Assembly (NCBI GenBank): GCA_020796225.1
Contig: CM036753.1
Location: 77,955,441-78,019,440 of the forward strand
Length of the DNA: 64,000 nucleotides
Direction of reading: 5' to 3'
DNA from: Arion vulgaris
Lineage: Eukaryota > Mollusca > Gastropoda > Stylommatophora > Arionidae
Positions 17,782 to 28,789 of the stretch are shown piece by piece. Made by a program: the position numbers and the translations under genes. The first letter of the stretch is position 1, and every line of letters begins with the position of its first letter. A model generated the notes under the pieces. The model was not told the DNA's origin. It did not search any database and saw only the letters and a list, made by a program, of their open reading frames with translations.

Positions 17782-20700
17782 CTGGGAAAAGATAATTGAA
17801 ATCAAATAGTTCCAGAATAACAAAATATACACACAACACATGCACTTTCTCTTTACAATTTTTTGGAATGTTCTGTTGATATATAGTCATAATGTTTAAA
17901 GCGAGAATAAAAATTAACTATGTAATGAACTTATCCAAAACCTCACACAGGTGTATATGGTAAATCTTGATCATGGGAGCACTCGTGAGGATGATCACAT
18001 ATTCTTGAACTCTTTTCAGCCATGTCTGCTGTAGACCATCATTTACATTGAGAATATCTACTATTCTGTTTGTCAATCCATCTTTTTTTTCTGTCTCTTC
18101 TTCTATTTTCTTCTACTGCATCCTTAAAGAATAGTTTTAGAAGGACTGAATGCAAGATCAGCACTTAAGTGCAGAAAACTGTCATGTCTACAGGCCTTAC
18201 TGTCAGAAATATGCAATCAGAGTAAGGTTGTAATGAAGTGAATACCGTCCCACTGTAGAGAATACCAAGAAATGATACAGGAGAGCAACCAGATGCACCA
18301 GTTATGTATCATTGTTAGTTATAAACGCTCTGAAATATTCCAAGAGCTATATAAGAGAATCTGGAATTCCATTCTTCTTCTTCTTTGCGTTCTTTCTTTA
18401 TGACCAATTTTAATCACTCTGTGATATGTTTGATTTTTGCCAAGAACGTTTATACGTTGCACATTGGTTTGGTAGGCCCCTAAACGCATAGACTTCTACA
18501 CGTTTAGGACATGTGCATCCGATTTCAGTCAAACCTCCCTAGTCGCCTCTTACGACATGCGTGGCAGGTAACAGTGGTTATATTCTTTACACCCCAAATT
18601 TGGGCTCCGGTAACCACTCTGGCAGAATTCCAGCCTAAAATGAGTGATGATCACAGAAGATTCACACTAACAAAATTCACAACATGAAAATATAAGCATA
18701 TCTATAGCAGTGTAAGACAATCTTACTAATGAAAATGAATAAATTGTTTAAATAATTGTAACAAAGATCTAATGCAACCACTAAAGTTTTGAGAGCTGAT
18801 ACATAAGAGCAAGTGCTATCTTGTCTATCAAACCTTTGATTCTTTCAGGTCCTCCTCAAGCTTCTGTACTTGAGATGTTAATTTGTCTCTCTCCTGAACA
18901 ACACTGTCTTTCTCCTGAGGGGTATCAACACTTTCTGTCTTTGTTGCATCATTCTCACTTTTATGTGTTGCTGTTGATGACATCAGACACCTGTACACAG
19001 AATATTATACAAGATTTTAATCTTAATATTCTAGACTTAATGTCACAACTTGTGGTATTCTTGACAGACACAAGATCAGCGCTTCATTACAGAAAATTGT
19101 CATGTCTACAAGCCATACTGTCTTTTCAAAAAAAGGAGTTACTGCTTGTAATACCGCTTTTTAGTGGGCGGTGTAGGACAGGAGAAACATGAGCCTGTGG
19201 AATTTAATGGCTAGTGCAGTCATCGCAAAACTGTTCAGGATAGGGTGTTTTTTATGCCCTCTGCAGAAAAAACTGGGCCGTACCATGGATTGAACCCGTG
19301 TCTCCTGCACGGGAGCAGCGCCTAATCCATTCGGCAAAAGACGCTCCACTGTCTGGCTAGTACAAAGCAATGCACACCATCTATTGTGGAATACCAAGAA
19401 ATGAGAAAACAATGACTGGCCAAGGAAGGTGCTACAAATGAACAATCGGATGCACCAGTTACATATCAGAAAAAAAGAATGAATCAATCCGCCAGAAAGT
19501 CACTAATACTAACACAGGAAGGCTACTAAAATATCAGCAGATTAGAGCAAATTGTTATCCTGTGTCTCAGAACAGAATACAATCACCTCTAGTCACATAT
19601 ACACAAAATCCCAGAAGGCCAATTCAGCCATGTGTATGTGTGGACACGCACCCAAACAACAGAACACATACTTAAAGTTTGTGCTGAATATGATATACTG
19701 AGACAAACTCACTGGCCCAATGAAACATCAGTAAAAAGAAAACTACACTGACCTCTAGGTGAGCTACAACAAACCAGTGACGTTTATACAAGAGACAACA
19801 TTGAATATATTGACATTATTTCAAGAAAACCAAAGGAAGGACTATGAAAGAGAAAGTCAATTAAATCGATTCATCATCATCCACAAGTCCTACTTACAGT
19901 ACAAGTACACTACACTGGTATAGGTATTAGTATTAAAGTTCCAATCATATAGTTTTAGCGAGATGATTATCTGTGGCGAGGAGGTGTGCACTCCTAGCTC
20001 CAAAAGTAATCTGTTCACGTCTAGCGTGGCATGATCTGGCTATTTCCAGTGATCCCAGCGTATGTGAGATCCTAGTCCTATAAGAGATAGATGACAAAAC
20101 ATAGGCCCTGTGTTCAAGTTGAGCACGTAAAAGAAGCGTTGGATGTTGAAAATTTATCAAATGAGTGCGCAAAGTTCTTGCCCCTGTAAAATTGATAAAA
20201 AGTGTAAATACAATTCCTACAAACTGTCATTATCCTCATAATTACACTGGGGACCCTCGCTTGTGCTACAAAGTTTGTGTCCTGCCGCTGGGATCATCTG
20301 GTTCCAAAAAAAACACACTAAAAATGGACACACACACACACATAGTTCTTCACATATGTGCAATATCAGATAATGGTCCTCTTCTTCTTCTTCTTTGCGT
20401 TCATTCTTTACGACCAATTTTAATCACTCTGTGATATGTTTGATCATTGCCAAGAACGTGTATACGTTGCACATTGGTTTGTAGGCCCCTAAACGCATAG
20501 ACTTCTGCACGTTTAGGATATGGGCATCCGATTTCAGCCAAACCTCCTTAGTCGCCTCTTACGACATGCATGGCAGGTAACAGTGGTTCTATTCTTTACA
20601 TCCCAAATTTGGGCCCGGTAACCACTCGGGCGAGATAATGGTCCAATAAGTCAATCAAAATAATGATTAGGCTGCAATAAGTATTTGATCGACCGGGACC

Positions 20701-22203
20701 CGAACATTTTTTAATGCCAATTTGTAATGTGACACACTAACTTAGTATATCATGTCCTATAAGGCATTATGAGGAGTTTTCTATCCAGGACCAGGTGTGT
20801 TGCATTTGCAGTTGTTAGTTCATGTTGCAGCCAGTATCTCTGATCTTCGCGATCGTTCTTTACTACTAATCTTAGTGATACGATTGATCTTTGCCAAGGA
20901 CGTGTATATGTTGCCCATTGGTTTGGTAGGCCCCTAAACAGACTTCTACACGTTTAGGAGACGTGCATCTGATTTCAGCCAAACCTCCTTAGTCGCCTCT
21001 TACGGCATGTGTGGCAGGTAACAGTGGTTCTATTCTTTACATCCCAAATCTGGGACCCGGTAACCACTCGGGCGATCTCTGTGATGATATCTATCATCTA
21101 TGCATTGTGTTCTCAGTCTTCGTGCCCAGGTTGTAATGTCAGTTGTTATAGATAATAGGCTTATGACGGTAGCAGATCTGGTTACATTCTCATTAGGTGA
21201 CCATAACAACTTACATTAAGTTACTCACTCTCTTCTTCTTTGCGTTCTTCTTTACGACCAATTTTAATCACTCTTTGTGATATGTTTGATCTTTGCCAAG
21301 AACGTGTATCGTTGCACATTGGTTTGGTTGGCCCCTAAACACATAAGATTTCTACACGTTCAGGACACATGCATCCGATTTCAGCCAAACCTCCTTAGTC
21401 GCCTTACGACATGCGTGGCAGGTAACAGTGGTTCTATTCTTTACACCCCAAATTTGGGCCCTGTAACCACTCGGGCGGGTTACTCACTAAAACAATGGAC
21501 TATGGTGAGTTGGTGTAACTGTTCAGGTTATGTTGCATCAGCAGCTAATTTGATAGGACTAGGAGTAGGACACTGAAAAAGTAAAGTTTATCAGATAAAG
21601 CTTACTATCGTTATCAATAATACTATCATTCTGGTAATAATTTTCCATTTGAGTTGATTTGCCTATCTTCCTAGCTAGTTAATAAGTCAGTTATCAGATC
21701 ATTCTCACTGCCCAAAGAACATTATAACAAGTACATATCATAAATAAGCGTTCCGCTCTCATCTTAAATTAATCAATCAGTGATTATTAAATGATTTAGT
21801 GATTCAGCAACTTACACTTACGACTATCATATCTGCCAACAGCAATTTTAATTTACACTCAGTGTGACTCAGTAATGAGTACTGTATACTGTATTAGTTA
21901 ATGAAACGTCGTCTACTGCTCATATAATATTAAAATCAGTAATATAACGTTTGACTCTAAATTTCTGAAATCGACGTAGAATCCAAGTCGTCGTTGAGTT
22001 GGTCGTGCCACGGTGACAGTGGCCTAATTTTGCTAAGTAAATAACATACTTTTGCGTTGTCAATTATACATATGTTGTTAGGACTTAAGTATACTTCATT
22101 AAAACATGCAAAATACTTACCATCGTGTATGGTTTGATAGAAATGAACGAGTTATTCTAGAAGAAATATTAAGAACACGCACAACGTTCACTGTAGACGC
22201 CAT
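17341..22203 (-). CDS. GRPEL1: GRPEL1, mitochondrial GrpE-like nucleotide exchange factor (complete, three exons)
   Basis: Matrix co-chaperone that releases ADP from mitochondrial Hsp70 during protein import and folding. Exons are 22121-22203, 18834-18990 and 17341-17781, giving 678 coding bases, 226 residues and a TAG stop. The vertebrate protein has 217. Splice sites are TG|GTAAGT, TACAG|GTG, AAG|GTTTGA and CCCAG|GAC, with phases 2 and 0. Exon 1 gives an Arg/Ser-rich, acid-free mitochondrial presequence. Exon 2 gives a polar linker and the start of the long alpha-helix (VQERDKLTSQVQKLEEDLKES). Exon 3 holds the dimer and beta domains (KYLRALAETENLRKR, FGIQSFCKDLLDVSDIL, HGLESISP, FDPNYHEALF, IGYKLHSRTLRPALVGV). 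The start is AAAGATGGCG, a good context. Nothing in it looks broken. Confidence 0.96.
18140..18310 (+). mobile_element. LINE fragment in GRPEL1 intron 2
   Basis: Shares AGATCAGCAC, CAGAAAACTGTCATGTCTAC and AATACCAAGAAATGA with 19070-19460. Decayed. Confidence 0.5.
18372..18624 (-). mobile_element. SINE-A copy with TSD
   Basis: Full length and minus; GAATTCCA at 18364-18371 and 18625-18632. In GRPEL1 intron 2, sense with the gene. Confidence 0.95.
18834..18990 (-). CDS. GRPEL1: GRPEL1 exon 2: linker and coiled-coil start
   Basis: Acceptor CTGTGTACAG|GTGTCTG, donor TCAAAG|GTTTGA. Encodes CLMSSTATHKSENDATK, a low-complexity Glu/Lys/Asp linker, then heptad-like VVQERDKLTSQVQKLEEDL. It leads directly into DKYLRALAETENL of exon 3, the junction expected in GrpE long helices. 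Confidence 0.93.
19060..19830 (+). mobile_element. RNase H-type LINE fragment, split by SINE-E
   Basis: Plus strand gives HIHKIPEGQFSHVYVW then TEHILKVC and QTHWPNETSVKRKLH, the C-terminal motif region of the 50.6-51.3 kb family. Parts on both sides of the SINE-E at 19139-19345 resemble 18140-18310. Confidence 0.6.
19139..19345 (-). mobile_element. SINE-E copy, complete
   Basis: tRNA-like head on the minus strand: GCCGAATGGATTAGGCGCTG (A-box region) and ACGGGTTCAATCCATGG (B box). Body shared with 4592-4779. It lies inside a LINE fragment. Confidence 0.85.
19965..20290 (+). mobile_element. SINE-K copy
   Basis: Shares GAGATCCTAGTCCTATAAGA, TTGAGCACGTAAAAGAA, GGGACCCTCGC and AAGTTTGTG with 12780-13316 in the opposite orientation. 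GRPEL1 intron 1. Confidence 0.65.
20380..20632 (-). mobile_element. SINE-A copy with 12-bp TSD
   Basis: Full length and minus; perfect AGATAATGGTCC at 20368-20379 and 20633-20644. First of three SINE-A copies in a row in GRPEL1 intron 1. Confidence 0.96.
20843..21074 (-). mobile_element. SINE-A copy with TSD, diverged
   Basis: Minus; ATCTCTG at 20836-20842 and 21075-21081. It has internal losses and a degraded tail (ATCTTCGCGATCG), so it is older than its neighbours. Confidence 0.93.
21230..21478 (-). mobile_element. SINE-A copy with 10-bp TSD
   Basis: Minus; perfect GTTACTCACT at 21220-21229 and 21479-21488. Confidence 0.96.
22121..22203 (-). CDS. GRPEL1: GRPEL1 exon 1: mitochondrial presequence
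   Basis: MASTVNVVRVLNISSRITRS then FLSNHTR, with Arg residues spaced along a hydrophobic helix and no acidic residues, as in matrix-targeting signals. It was too short for an ORF scan. It was found from the donor GATG|GTAAGT and the phase match to exon 2, where it joins as ...HTR-W-CLMSS. Confidence 0.88.
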
Positions 22204-22429
22204 CTTTTATGACCTTCTCTAACTTTTCAAGTTCAAGAGTGACGTTGCTGTATAACGCATGCTTATTAATTTTGTTGACACTAACAAAGATGATGAAATT
22301 TGGCCAAACAAATGACAACCAATTTTCCTAGGTGAAAGCTCACTTCAAGAGTTAGTCATACACATACTTGGGCAGCAGTGTAGATTGGAAACAGTTAAAT
22401 GCTCTATACAATACACTAAAACAGCTATA

Positions 22430-24070
22430 CGGAATAATAATTAATAATAATAATTCCTCTCGTACCGTTATACGTTACATAAGGTCTGCAAGTAGTTTCT
22501 CCATACCGCTCTATCCTGGGCAACTCGCTCAATCTCCTCCATGGAACTGAAACCGATATTTCCTGCCTCTCTCAGCAAAGTTCGCTTCAGGGTCTCCTTA
22601 GGTCGACCTCTCTTTCTGGAACCCTTTGCATCCCACTTCAATGCCTGCTTTGATATTCGTTGATCATTTCTCCTCAAGGTGTGCCCAACATATCTCCATC
22701 TTTTCTTTCTTATAACAGTTGTCACTAGTGGTTGACCAGATATGTCTCTGATTTCATCACTTCTCCTGAATTCGTTCCATTTTATATTCATTATTTTTCG
22801 CAGACATCTATTTTCAAATGCATTCAACTTGCTTTCTATATCTTTAGTCATTTTCCAACTCTCGCTGGCATATGTTAGGATTGATACAACATTTGAATTG
22901 AAAATTCGTAATTTAGTTTTAATACTATATAACTTGCAGTTCCATATTTTATTTTGACTTTTAAAAGCTGATGTTGCTTTGCCAATTCGTATCATAATTT
23001 ATTTTTAACATTTCCTGTGCAATCAAAATTGCTACCCAAATAGGTGAACTGTTCTGTTATTTTTATCATTTTAGATTCCAGTGTGATATCTGCATTACTT
23101 GCCATAGGTGTCTTCATTATATTTGTTTTTCATAGCTTATCTGCAGTCCAACTTTTGATGCTATAGATGACAAGTTGTCTGTTTTTCTTTGCATATCTTG
23201 GTTGTTTCTACTTAACAAGGCAATATCATCTGCAAAATCCAAATCTTCTAGTTGACTATTTTCTACCCAATCGATTCGTCAGTTTCGCCCCTGCAACATT
23301 TTCGCATCACCCAGTCAATGGCCACTCCAAACAATAGCGGAGATAGAATACAGCCTTGCTTTACTCCGGTTTCAACCATAAACCAGTCGCAGTTTCCACC
23401 ATCAGTGCGAACTGCACACTGTGAACCATCATAGAGGCTCTTTATATGTTTATTATTTTGTCTGGTATTCCATAGCATCTCAGAATATTCCACAGAGAGA
23501 CTCTGTGTAGACTATCAAAGGCTTTTTTAAAATCGATGAAATTTAGTATGAGTGGTTGTTGCTTCTCAATATGTTCCTCCAAAATTAGTCGTAGGGTAAT
23601 TATTTGGTCTAAGCAGCTTCTCCCAGGTCTAAAACCAGCTTGTTCTTCTCTCAGGGTTGTGTCCACTGCTCCTTTGATTCTATTAAGAATGATTTTGCAG
23701 AAAGTCTTGGTCATTACTGATAATAGGGTGATCCCTCTCCAGTTGTTACAATCTTTGAGATCACCTTTTGGGGATCTTAACATTATTCCTTCTTCCATTG
23801 ATCTGGGACAGTTTCTTCTTCCCATACTTTATTAAATAGTTCTTGCACCTGGCTAATAGTTGTATCATCAGCCGCTTTGAGCATTTCTGCAGTAATGTTG
23901 TCATCACCCGCTGCCTTATTGTTTATCAAAGAATAGATTGCCTCCTTGACCTCAACTACACTTATCATTTCTTCGTTAATTGGTAGAGAGCTGTTTCTTG
24001 CCTCTTCGTCAAACTTGAGTAGTACTGGTGGATCAGGTCTATTTAATATTTCTTCAAAATATTTTTATAC
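22430..24070 (-). mobile_element. Non-LTR retrotransposon, RT to C-terminus, decayed
   Basis: In order on the minus strand: VKEAIYSLINNKAAGDDNIT, VPDQWKKE, NWRGITLLSVMTKTFCKIIL, EEQAGFRPGRSCLDQI, FIDFKKAFDSLHR, GVKQGCILSPLLF, LEDLDFADDIA (the catalytic FADD at about 23230), then YASESWKMTK, RRKRWRYVGHTLRRND and KRGRPKETLKRTLL. Several frame breaks; the 5' endonuclease part is absent. The 3' end has a TAA-rich tail near 22430-22455. Confidence 0.95.
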
Positions 24071-24074
24071 GGAA

Positions 24075-24430
24075 TAGTTATTTCAAAAAGTGGCACAATC
24101 ACGAATAAAGATGGTAAAGTGTTCATATCAGGTTCCCACTAGAAGAAAAGATGGACAGAACATTTTAAAGAAATCCTTGATAGACTTGACCTACCAAAAA
24201 CGAATTAAGTTTGATGAAGAAGTAAGAAACAACCCTCTGCGAGTTAAGAAAGAATTGATAAATGTCGTTGAAGTCAATGAGACACTCCATTCCAATAAAT
24301 CGGCAGGCGATGACAATATCACTTCTGAAATTCTGAAAGTGACATAAAACAGCAGCTAGCGAGATCTGTTTAATAAAATATGGAAAGAAGAAAACGCCCC
24401 CAAACAATGGCAGAAGGAAATCATGTTAAG
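24075..24430 (+). mobile_element. Related LINE fragment, opposite orientation
   Basis: Plus strand reads TEHFKEILDRLDLPKT, VVEVNETLHSNKSAGDDNIT, SEILKVT and WKEENAPKQWQKEIM. It covers the same region just before RT as the 5' part of the minus copy, head-to-head with it. Confidence 0.88.
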
Positions 24431-25090
24431 ATCTTTCTCTTCTTCGTTAGCCCTTCGACGTGAGGCCGTGGATTTACAGGTTTATCTGAGGTGTAATGTG
24501 TTAGCATAGAGTGTTTTCAACATCTGCATACCGGGGTAGGTACTTGTGGCGACGGTCACTGAGTGCAGGGCACTGGATGAGACTGTGTGCGACAGTTTCT
24601 TGTGAATATTCTTCTTCTTTGCGTTCATTCTTTATAACCAATTTTAATCACTCTTTGTGATATGTTTGATTTTTACCAAGAACGTGTATGCGTTGCACAT
24701 TGGTTTGGTAGGCCCCTAAACGCATAGATTTCTACACGTTTAGGACACGTGCATCCGATTTCAACCTACACTCCGTAGTCGCCTCTTACGACATGCGTAG
24801 CAGGTAACAGTGGTTTATTCTTTACACCCCAAATTTTGACCCCGGTAACCACTCGGGCGTTGTGAATAGTCATACAGTTGACATTGTGGAGGAAATCTTT
24901 GGATGCGATGTAGGTGAGCACTCAGCCAGGAGCACATGTGTCCTAAGGCGGAAAATAATTACTTGTTCTTGTCGTGTAGGGTGTTTATGGCATCTTTGGA
25001 TTTGGAGTGGTCATGTGTTTAAATAGGGCTTTGACTGTTTTGCCCATTCATCCAGCCACTCCTCCTTTTTGTTACTTATTATTTGTTTAA
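24431..25090 (-). mobile_element. Jockey/I-like LINE C-terminus interrupted by SINE-A
   Basis: Minus strand gives [20 protein letters not shown] then [12 protein letters not shown], a post-RNase H Cys/His motif, ending in a GAAGAAGAG tail near 24440. SINE-A (24609-24859) splits the QET codon region. Confidence 0.75.
24609..24859 (-). mobile_element. SINE-A copy with TSD
   Basis: Minus, full length; perfect TTGTGAATA at 24600-24608 and 24860-24868. Inserted in a LINE. Confidence 0.95.
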
Positions 25091-25126
25091 CAGTCTGTAG
25101 TGTTATTGGTGTTATTAGTGTTTATG

Positions 25127-25330
25127 GGCATGTGGTGAGGAGGGAGGTTAGAACACACTATGACAACCGGTAAAATCGAGGGTAGACGAGACAGGGGAGA
25201 CAGAGAGAGAACCTGACTTCATGGCACGGTAGAGCGTCAACATCTCAGTTGATAGGAAACACCAACGATAGTGATTTGTGGAGATCCATGATTGCATATG
25301 CCAGCCGGCACGGCACATGATGATGAGTGT
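25127..25330 (+). mobile_element. LINE C-terminal fragment
   Basis: Plus strand reads TRQGRQRENLTSWHGRAS, LIGNTNDSDLWRSMIAYASR and HGT. Same family as 26345-26600 in the opposite orientation. Confidence 0.75.
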
Positions 25331-25629
25331 TATTGGTCTGTCATATTGTTGACTATTTGCTACTGCCGTTGCAAGGGCGTCTGATTTATGGTAAAAAAAA
25401 TAATTGAAAATAGCGCAAAGAACTGTGCACATTATAAATCGTACACTATCAATTACATATTGCAGCTGCTATTGGGTTTGTACTTTTAGTTTGTGCAAAT
25501 TTGCACTCGATCTGGAAAACAACATTATGATATATTACTAACAAAGAAAATATTTTATTTTGAGAGCTATCGGTAGATCGTGATTAACCATTGTCGTAGA
25601 AGATAGAATCGTACAACAGCGGGGACTTT

Positions 25630-26090
25630 GATAACATTAATGAAATATTCTCAACCAGTTATCAGTTATATGAGGACTATCATCATAGCACTCCGGACAT
25701 GTCCATAGGTGCTCCGATCTCCGCCTCAGCAAATCCAGCAGCGTCCAGCAACCCAACACGCCAGTTCGATGTTGATTAATCAATCTCTTTGCATATTTAG
25801 TATGTCGTTCGTTTCGGGCTGCACCAATATTGACACCCATCTCTTTCAATCGGGTCAGCGAGTGGGATTCACAGCCCTGAAACTCCCCTGTTCGGAAAGA
25901 CTCTCTCAATGCGTGAAGAATGTCACTTCGATCCATGGCAGCTCCCTCTGATATTGTAGCCAAGCCAGCCAATCTATCAGCTCGTTCATTACCCTAACTC
26001 CTGCGTGCCCAGGGACAAAAATGAAGGTGATTTCTCTGATTCTCAACCAATGCTCGGTTAACTGAACATCTGCTACACTTCAACAGACAC
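25630..26090 (-). mobile_element. RNase H-type LINE, RNase H end and C-terminal motif
   Basis: Minus strand: [45 protein letters not shown] and RRSEHLWTCPECYDDSPHIT. The HAGxxGNExAD block is the last RNase H motif. A few-base break lies between VPGHAG and NERAD. Confidence 0.9.
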
Positions 26091-26344
26091 AAAAAAACTC
26101 TTCAGATCAGAACCTCAGCTCATATGTCCCGGGTATTGGTTAATTGTAACATATATCATAGTGCCCTGGGCAGACATATAGGTGCTTTGTCTACCCAGCA
26201 GATGCATATGAATGCTGATGGTTCCCGTTGATCAAACACATTCATCATTCTTTACATAAGTAGTCCAGTTTTGCTAGCCCAACTTCTGATTCTAAACTCA
26301 TTAAAGCTCTATAATTCAACATCAGTAGTTATGTTCTCATCCAA

Positions 26345-26600
26345 CTGGTGGTCACTTCATCATCATCATCATTATCATCAGGTGCCGTGCTGGCTGGCGT
26401 AGGCGATCATGGATCTCCACAAATCTCTGATGTTGCTATCAACTTAGATGTTGACGCTCTACCGTGCCATGAAGTCCGGCTATCCAAAATTTTCTCTCTG
26501 TCTTCCTCTGTCTCGTCTACCCTCGATTTTACCGGTTGCCACAATGTGTTCTAAACCTCCCTCCTCATCACATGCCCGAAAAATGATGACTGCCTCTTTC
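26345..26600 (-). mobile_element. LINE C-terminal fragment with CAT-repeat tail
   Basis: Minus strand: EEGGLEHIVATGKIEGRRDR then GRQRENF. A CATCATCATCATTATCATCA tract at 26357-26380 is the 3' tail. Confidence 0.85.
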
Positions 26601-26617
26601 TTATATTGATGATAAGC

Positions 26618-26874
26618 CACCCGAGTCGTTACCGGGGCCCAAATTTGGGGTGTAAAGAATAGAACCACTGTTACCTGCCATGCATGTCGTAAGAGGCGAC
26701 TGAGGAGGTTTGGCTGAAATCGGATGCATGTGCCCTAAGTGTGTAGAAGTCTATGCGTTTATGGGCCTACCAACCAATGTGCAACGTATACACGTTCTTG
26801 GCAAAGATCAAACATATCACAAAGAGTGATTAAAATTGGTCGTAAAGAATGAACGCAAAAAGAAGAAGAAGAAG
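26618..26874 (+). mobile_element. SINE-A copy
   Basis: Complete from CACCCGAGTCGTTACCGGGG to an AAGAAGAAGAAGAAG tail; close to the inferred consensus. TSD unclear (GATGA on both sides). Confidence 0.94.
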
Positions 26875-26914
26875 AGATGACCTCATTCAATGGTAGTCAC
26901 TTAGTAAACCAAAT

Positions 26915-27105
26915 AGCGTCATTCTTATCTCATCTCAACAACCTGACTATAGCTGCTTTCCTGCTGCATGTCTAATTTCTCATTACTGCCAACACAAGCG
27001 TGTCAAAGACAGATCAACATAACCTAGAGGTAGGAAGGATAGATAAACTACATCCACTCGTATTGGAACCTGCCATTTTGGACATTCTGAAAAATAGACA
27101 GAGTT
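26915..27105. repeat. Dispersed repeat J
   Basis: CATCCACTCGTATTGGAACC and TGCCATTTTGGA match 3240-3300 and the 37.7 kb units. Confidence 0.5.
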
Positions 27106-27210
27106 GAACACAATAATGTCCCCAGTGATCACCTTCTCAATATCTTTACCAGCATATAGCGACTAATCAAGATCCATTCTGTGGTGATTAATGTTTTGTG
27201 TTTTGAACGA
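27105..27210 (-). mobile_element. LINE 3' end relic (700-930 family)
   Basis: CTTCTCAATATCTTTACCAG, CATATAGCGACTAATCAAGA and GTTGATTAATG-like sequence. Confidence 0.6.
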
Positions 27211-27267
27211 TATGTTCCTGTCTAGCAGTTTCCGTTTTCCCCATCATCTTCTTTGCTCAGGATTGGG

Positions 27268-27505
27268 ATTTAGTTAATTGCATATCCTTTACAGGACTTT
27301 GGAAATCAACCCAGCTTTTAACGCTGTTTCTGATTTTCTAGGCATTATTATGTTCAGTAGTTTGACATTGCTTTCTGAACAGGTGGTGCCATCGTCCTTT
27401 TGTAAAATCCACGCAAAACAATTTGCAACCAAACTTTCCGCAGCGTGATTCGAACTCATAACGTCGGGGTTAATAGACTGAGTCACTACAGGATAGGGAT
27501 ACTGA
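27268..27505 (-). mobile_element. SINE-D copy
   Basis: Reverse complement of 63663-63908: tail TAATTGCATATCCTTTACAG, body TTTCTAGGCATTATTA and GCTTTCTGAAC, head with B-box-like GATTCGAACTC and AACGTCGGGGTTAATAGACT. Confidence 0.9.
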
Positions 27506-27939
27506 TTTATAAATGCTTTTAACGTCAGTTCTATATCAACCTGTTGTCTGCCTGGAGTCAGTTCTAATAATCAATAACCCCATCAAAGTTCATTAGTGCA
27601 TATGACAGTCACCCCTGTCATATTCAATCTAATGACATCTCCAGACAAGAATGAGACACCAAACAAAACCAACATTTTTTCATATCAAACATTGTTTTAT
27701 TTCTTGAAGAATTTGTAAAAAACTTTGGTCACACAATTTTCACAAATAATTAACAACTAAATAATTATTTTTACATGTGATCATCACAAAATATTACTAA
27801 AATCATTCATGATCATTTAACACCATTCTGCAATCAATTCACAAACACACAAATTTACCCATTCTTAAAGCAAGTATGAATTTTAAAAACATAATGATTG
27901 GCGAGAAGAACAGTAGGAACAACATCTGCTATAAGATTC

Positions 27940-28235
27940 ATTTAAAATTATACTCAAATGGTTTGGCCACTTGGTGATAATGGACTCAAATACGCCAGTT
28001 GCAAGAGCGTACAACCTGAAAATGGAATCATCAAGAGGAAGGGCAGACCAAGAAAAGATGGATTGATGGAGTTACAGACATCTTAAAACTTCACAATACT
28101 ACAGCATATCAAGCGAGAGTGCATTCACTATCTCAAAAACCAATCATCAGTTAAACCTGCTACGCATAACGGCAAAAAAAGCAGAAAAGCACAAAAGAAA
28201 TAAAGATTGGCGAGACACAACAACAAACAGTGTAC
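27940..28235 (+). mobile_element. LINE C-terminal fragment
   Basis: Plus strand: LKWFGHLVIMDSNTPVARAY then GRADQEK. The KWFGH and basic GR patterns match the C-terminal region of endonuclease/RT LINEs. Confidence 0.65.
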
Positions 28236-28789
28236 AGTTGTCAACTTTAGCATTGGTATTAATGAGTTCTAAGTTAATTATAAACACAGAGTAAGGGATA
28301 AACACTAAGTTCTACTACTAGAAAAAAATTCGAAGAGCCAACATTAACATAATGGGCACATAACTCTGCTAGACTTATTACTTTACATTATATATTCTAT
28401 TATCTCCCATCGTTTAGATTTTTTCTCTAATATTGTTTATTTGGAAATAGAACTTAATAGTAATCATGACTCTATGCTTTTAAAAAATATACTGTTTTTA
28501 AAAAAATAGAATAAAAGGCCCCAATACAAACAAATTTATCATATGAAATGTAAAAATATATAGCTTAGAATGCAAAAATAGTTGTTTCAAATTGTGTCTT
28601 TTCTTTCATTAAAACATTAGCTCTATTTGCTTGAATGATTATTTAATATAGTTTGTAAAACTCTTTCCTCCAAAATTGTTTCTTACTAACAAAATTCTTA
28701 CAGCTGACATGTCTAGTCTATCATATTTACTTAACATCTGGTAAGACTTTTCATAATTTTATCATAAGATATTTATGTCAGCAAAAGGT
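28236..28789. other. AT-rich stretch, no recognised feature
   Basis: Long A/T tracts; no exon, RNA gene or known repeat seen. Confidence 0.4.
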
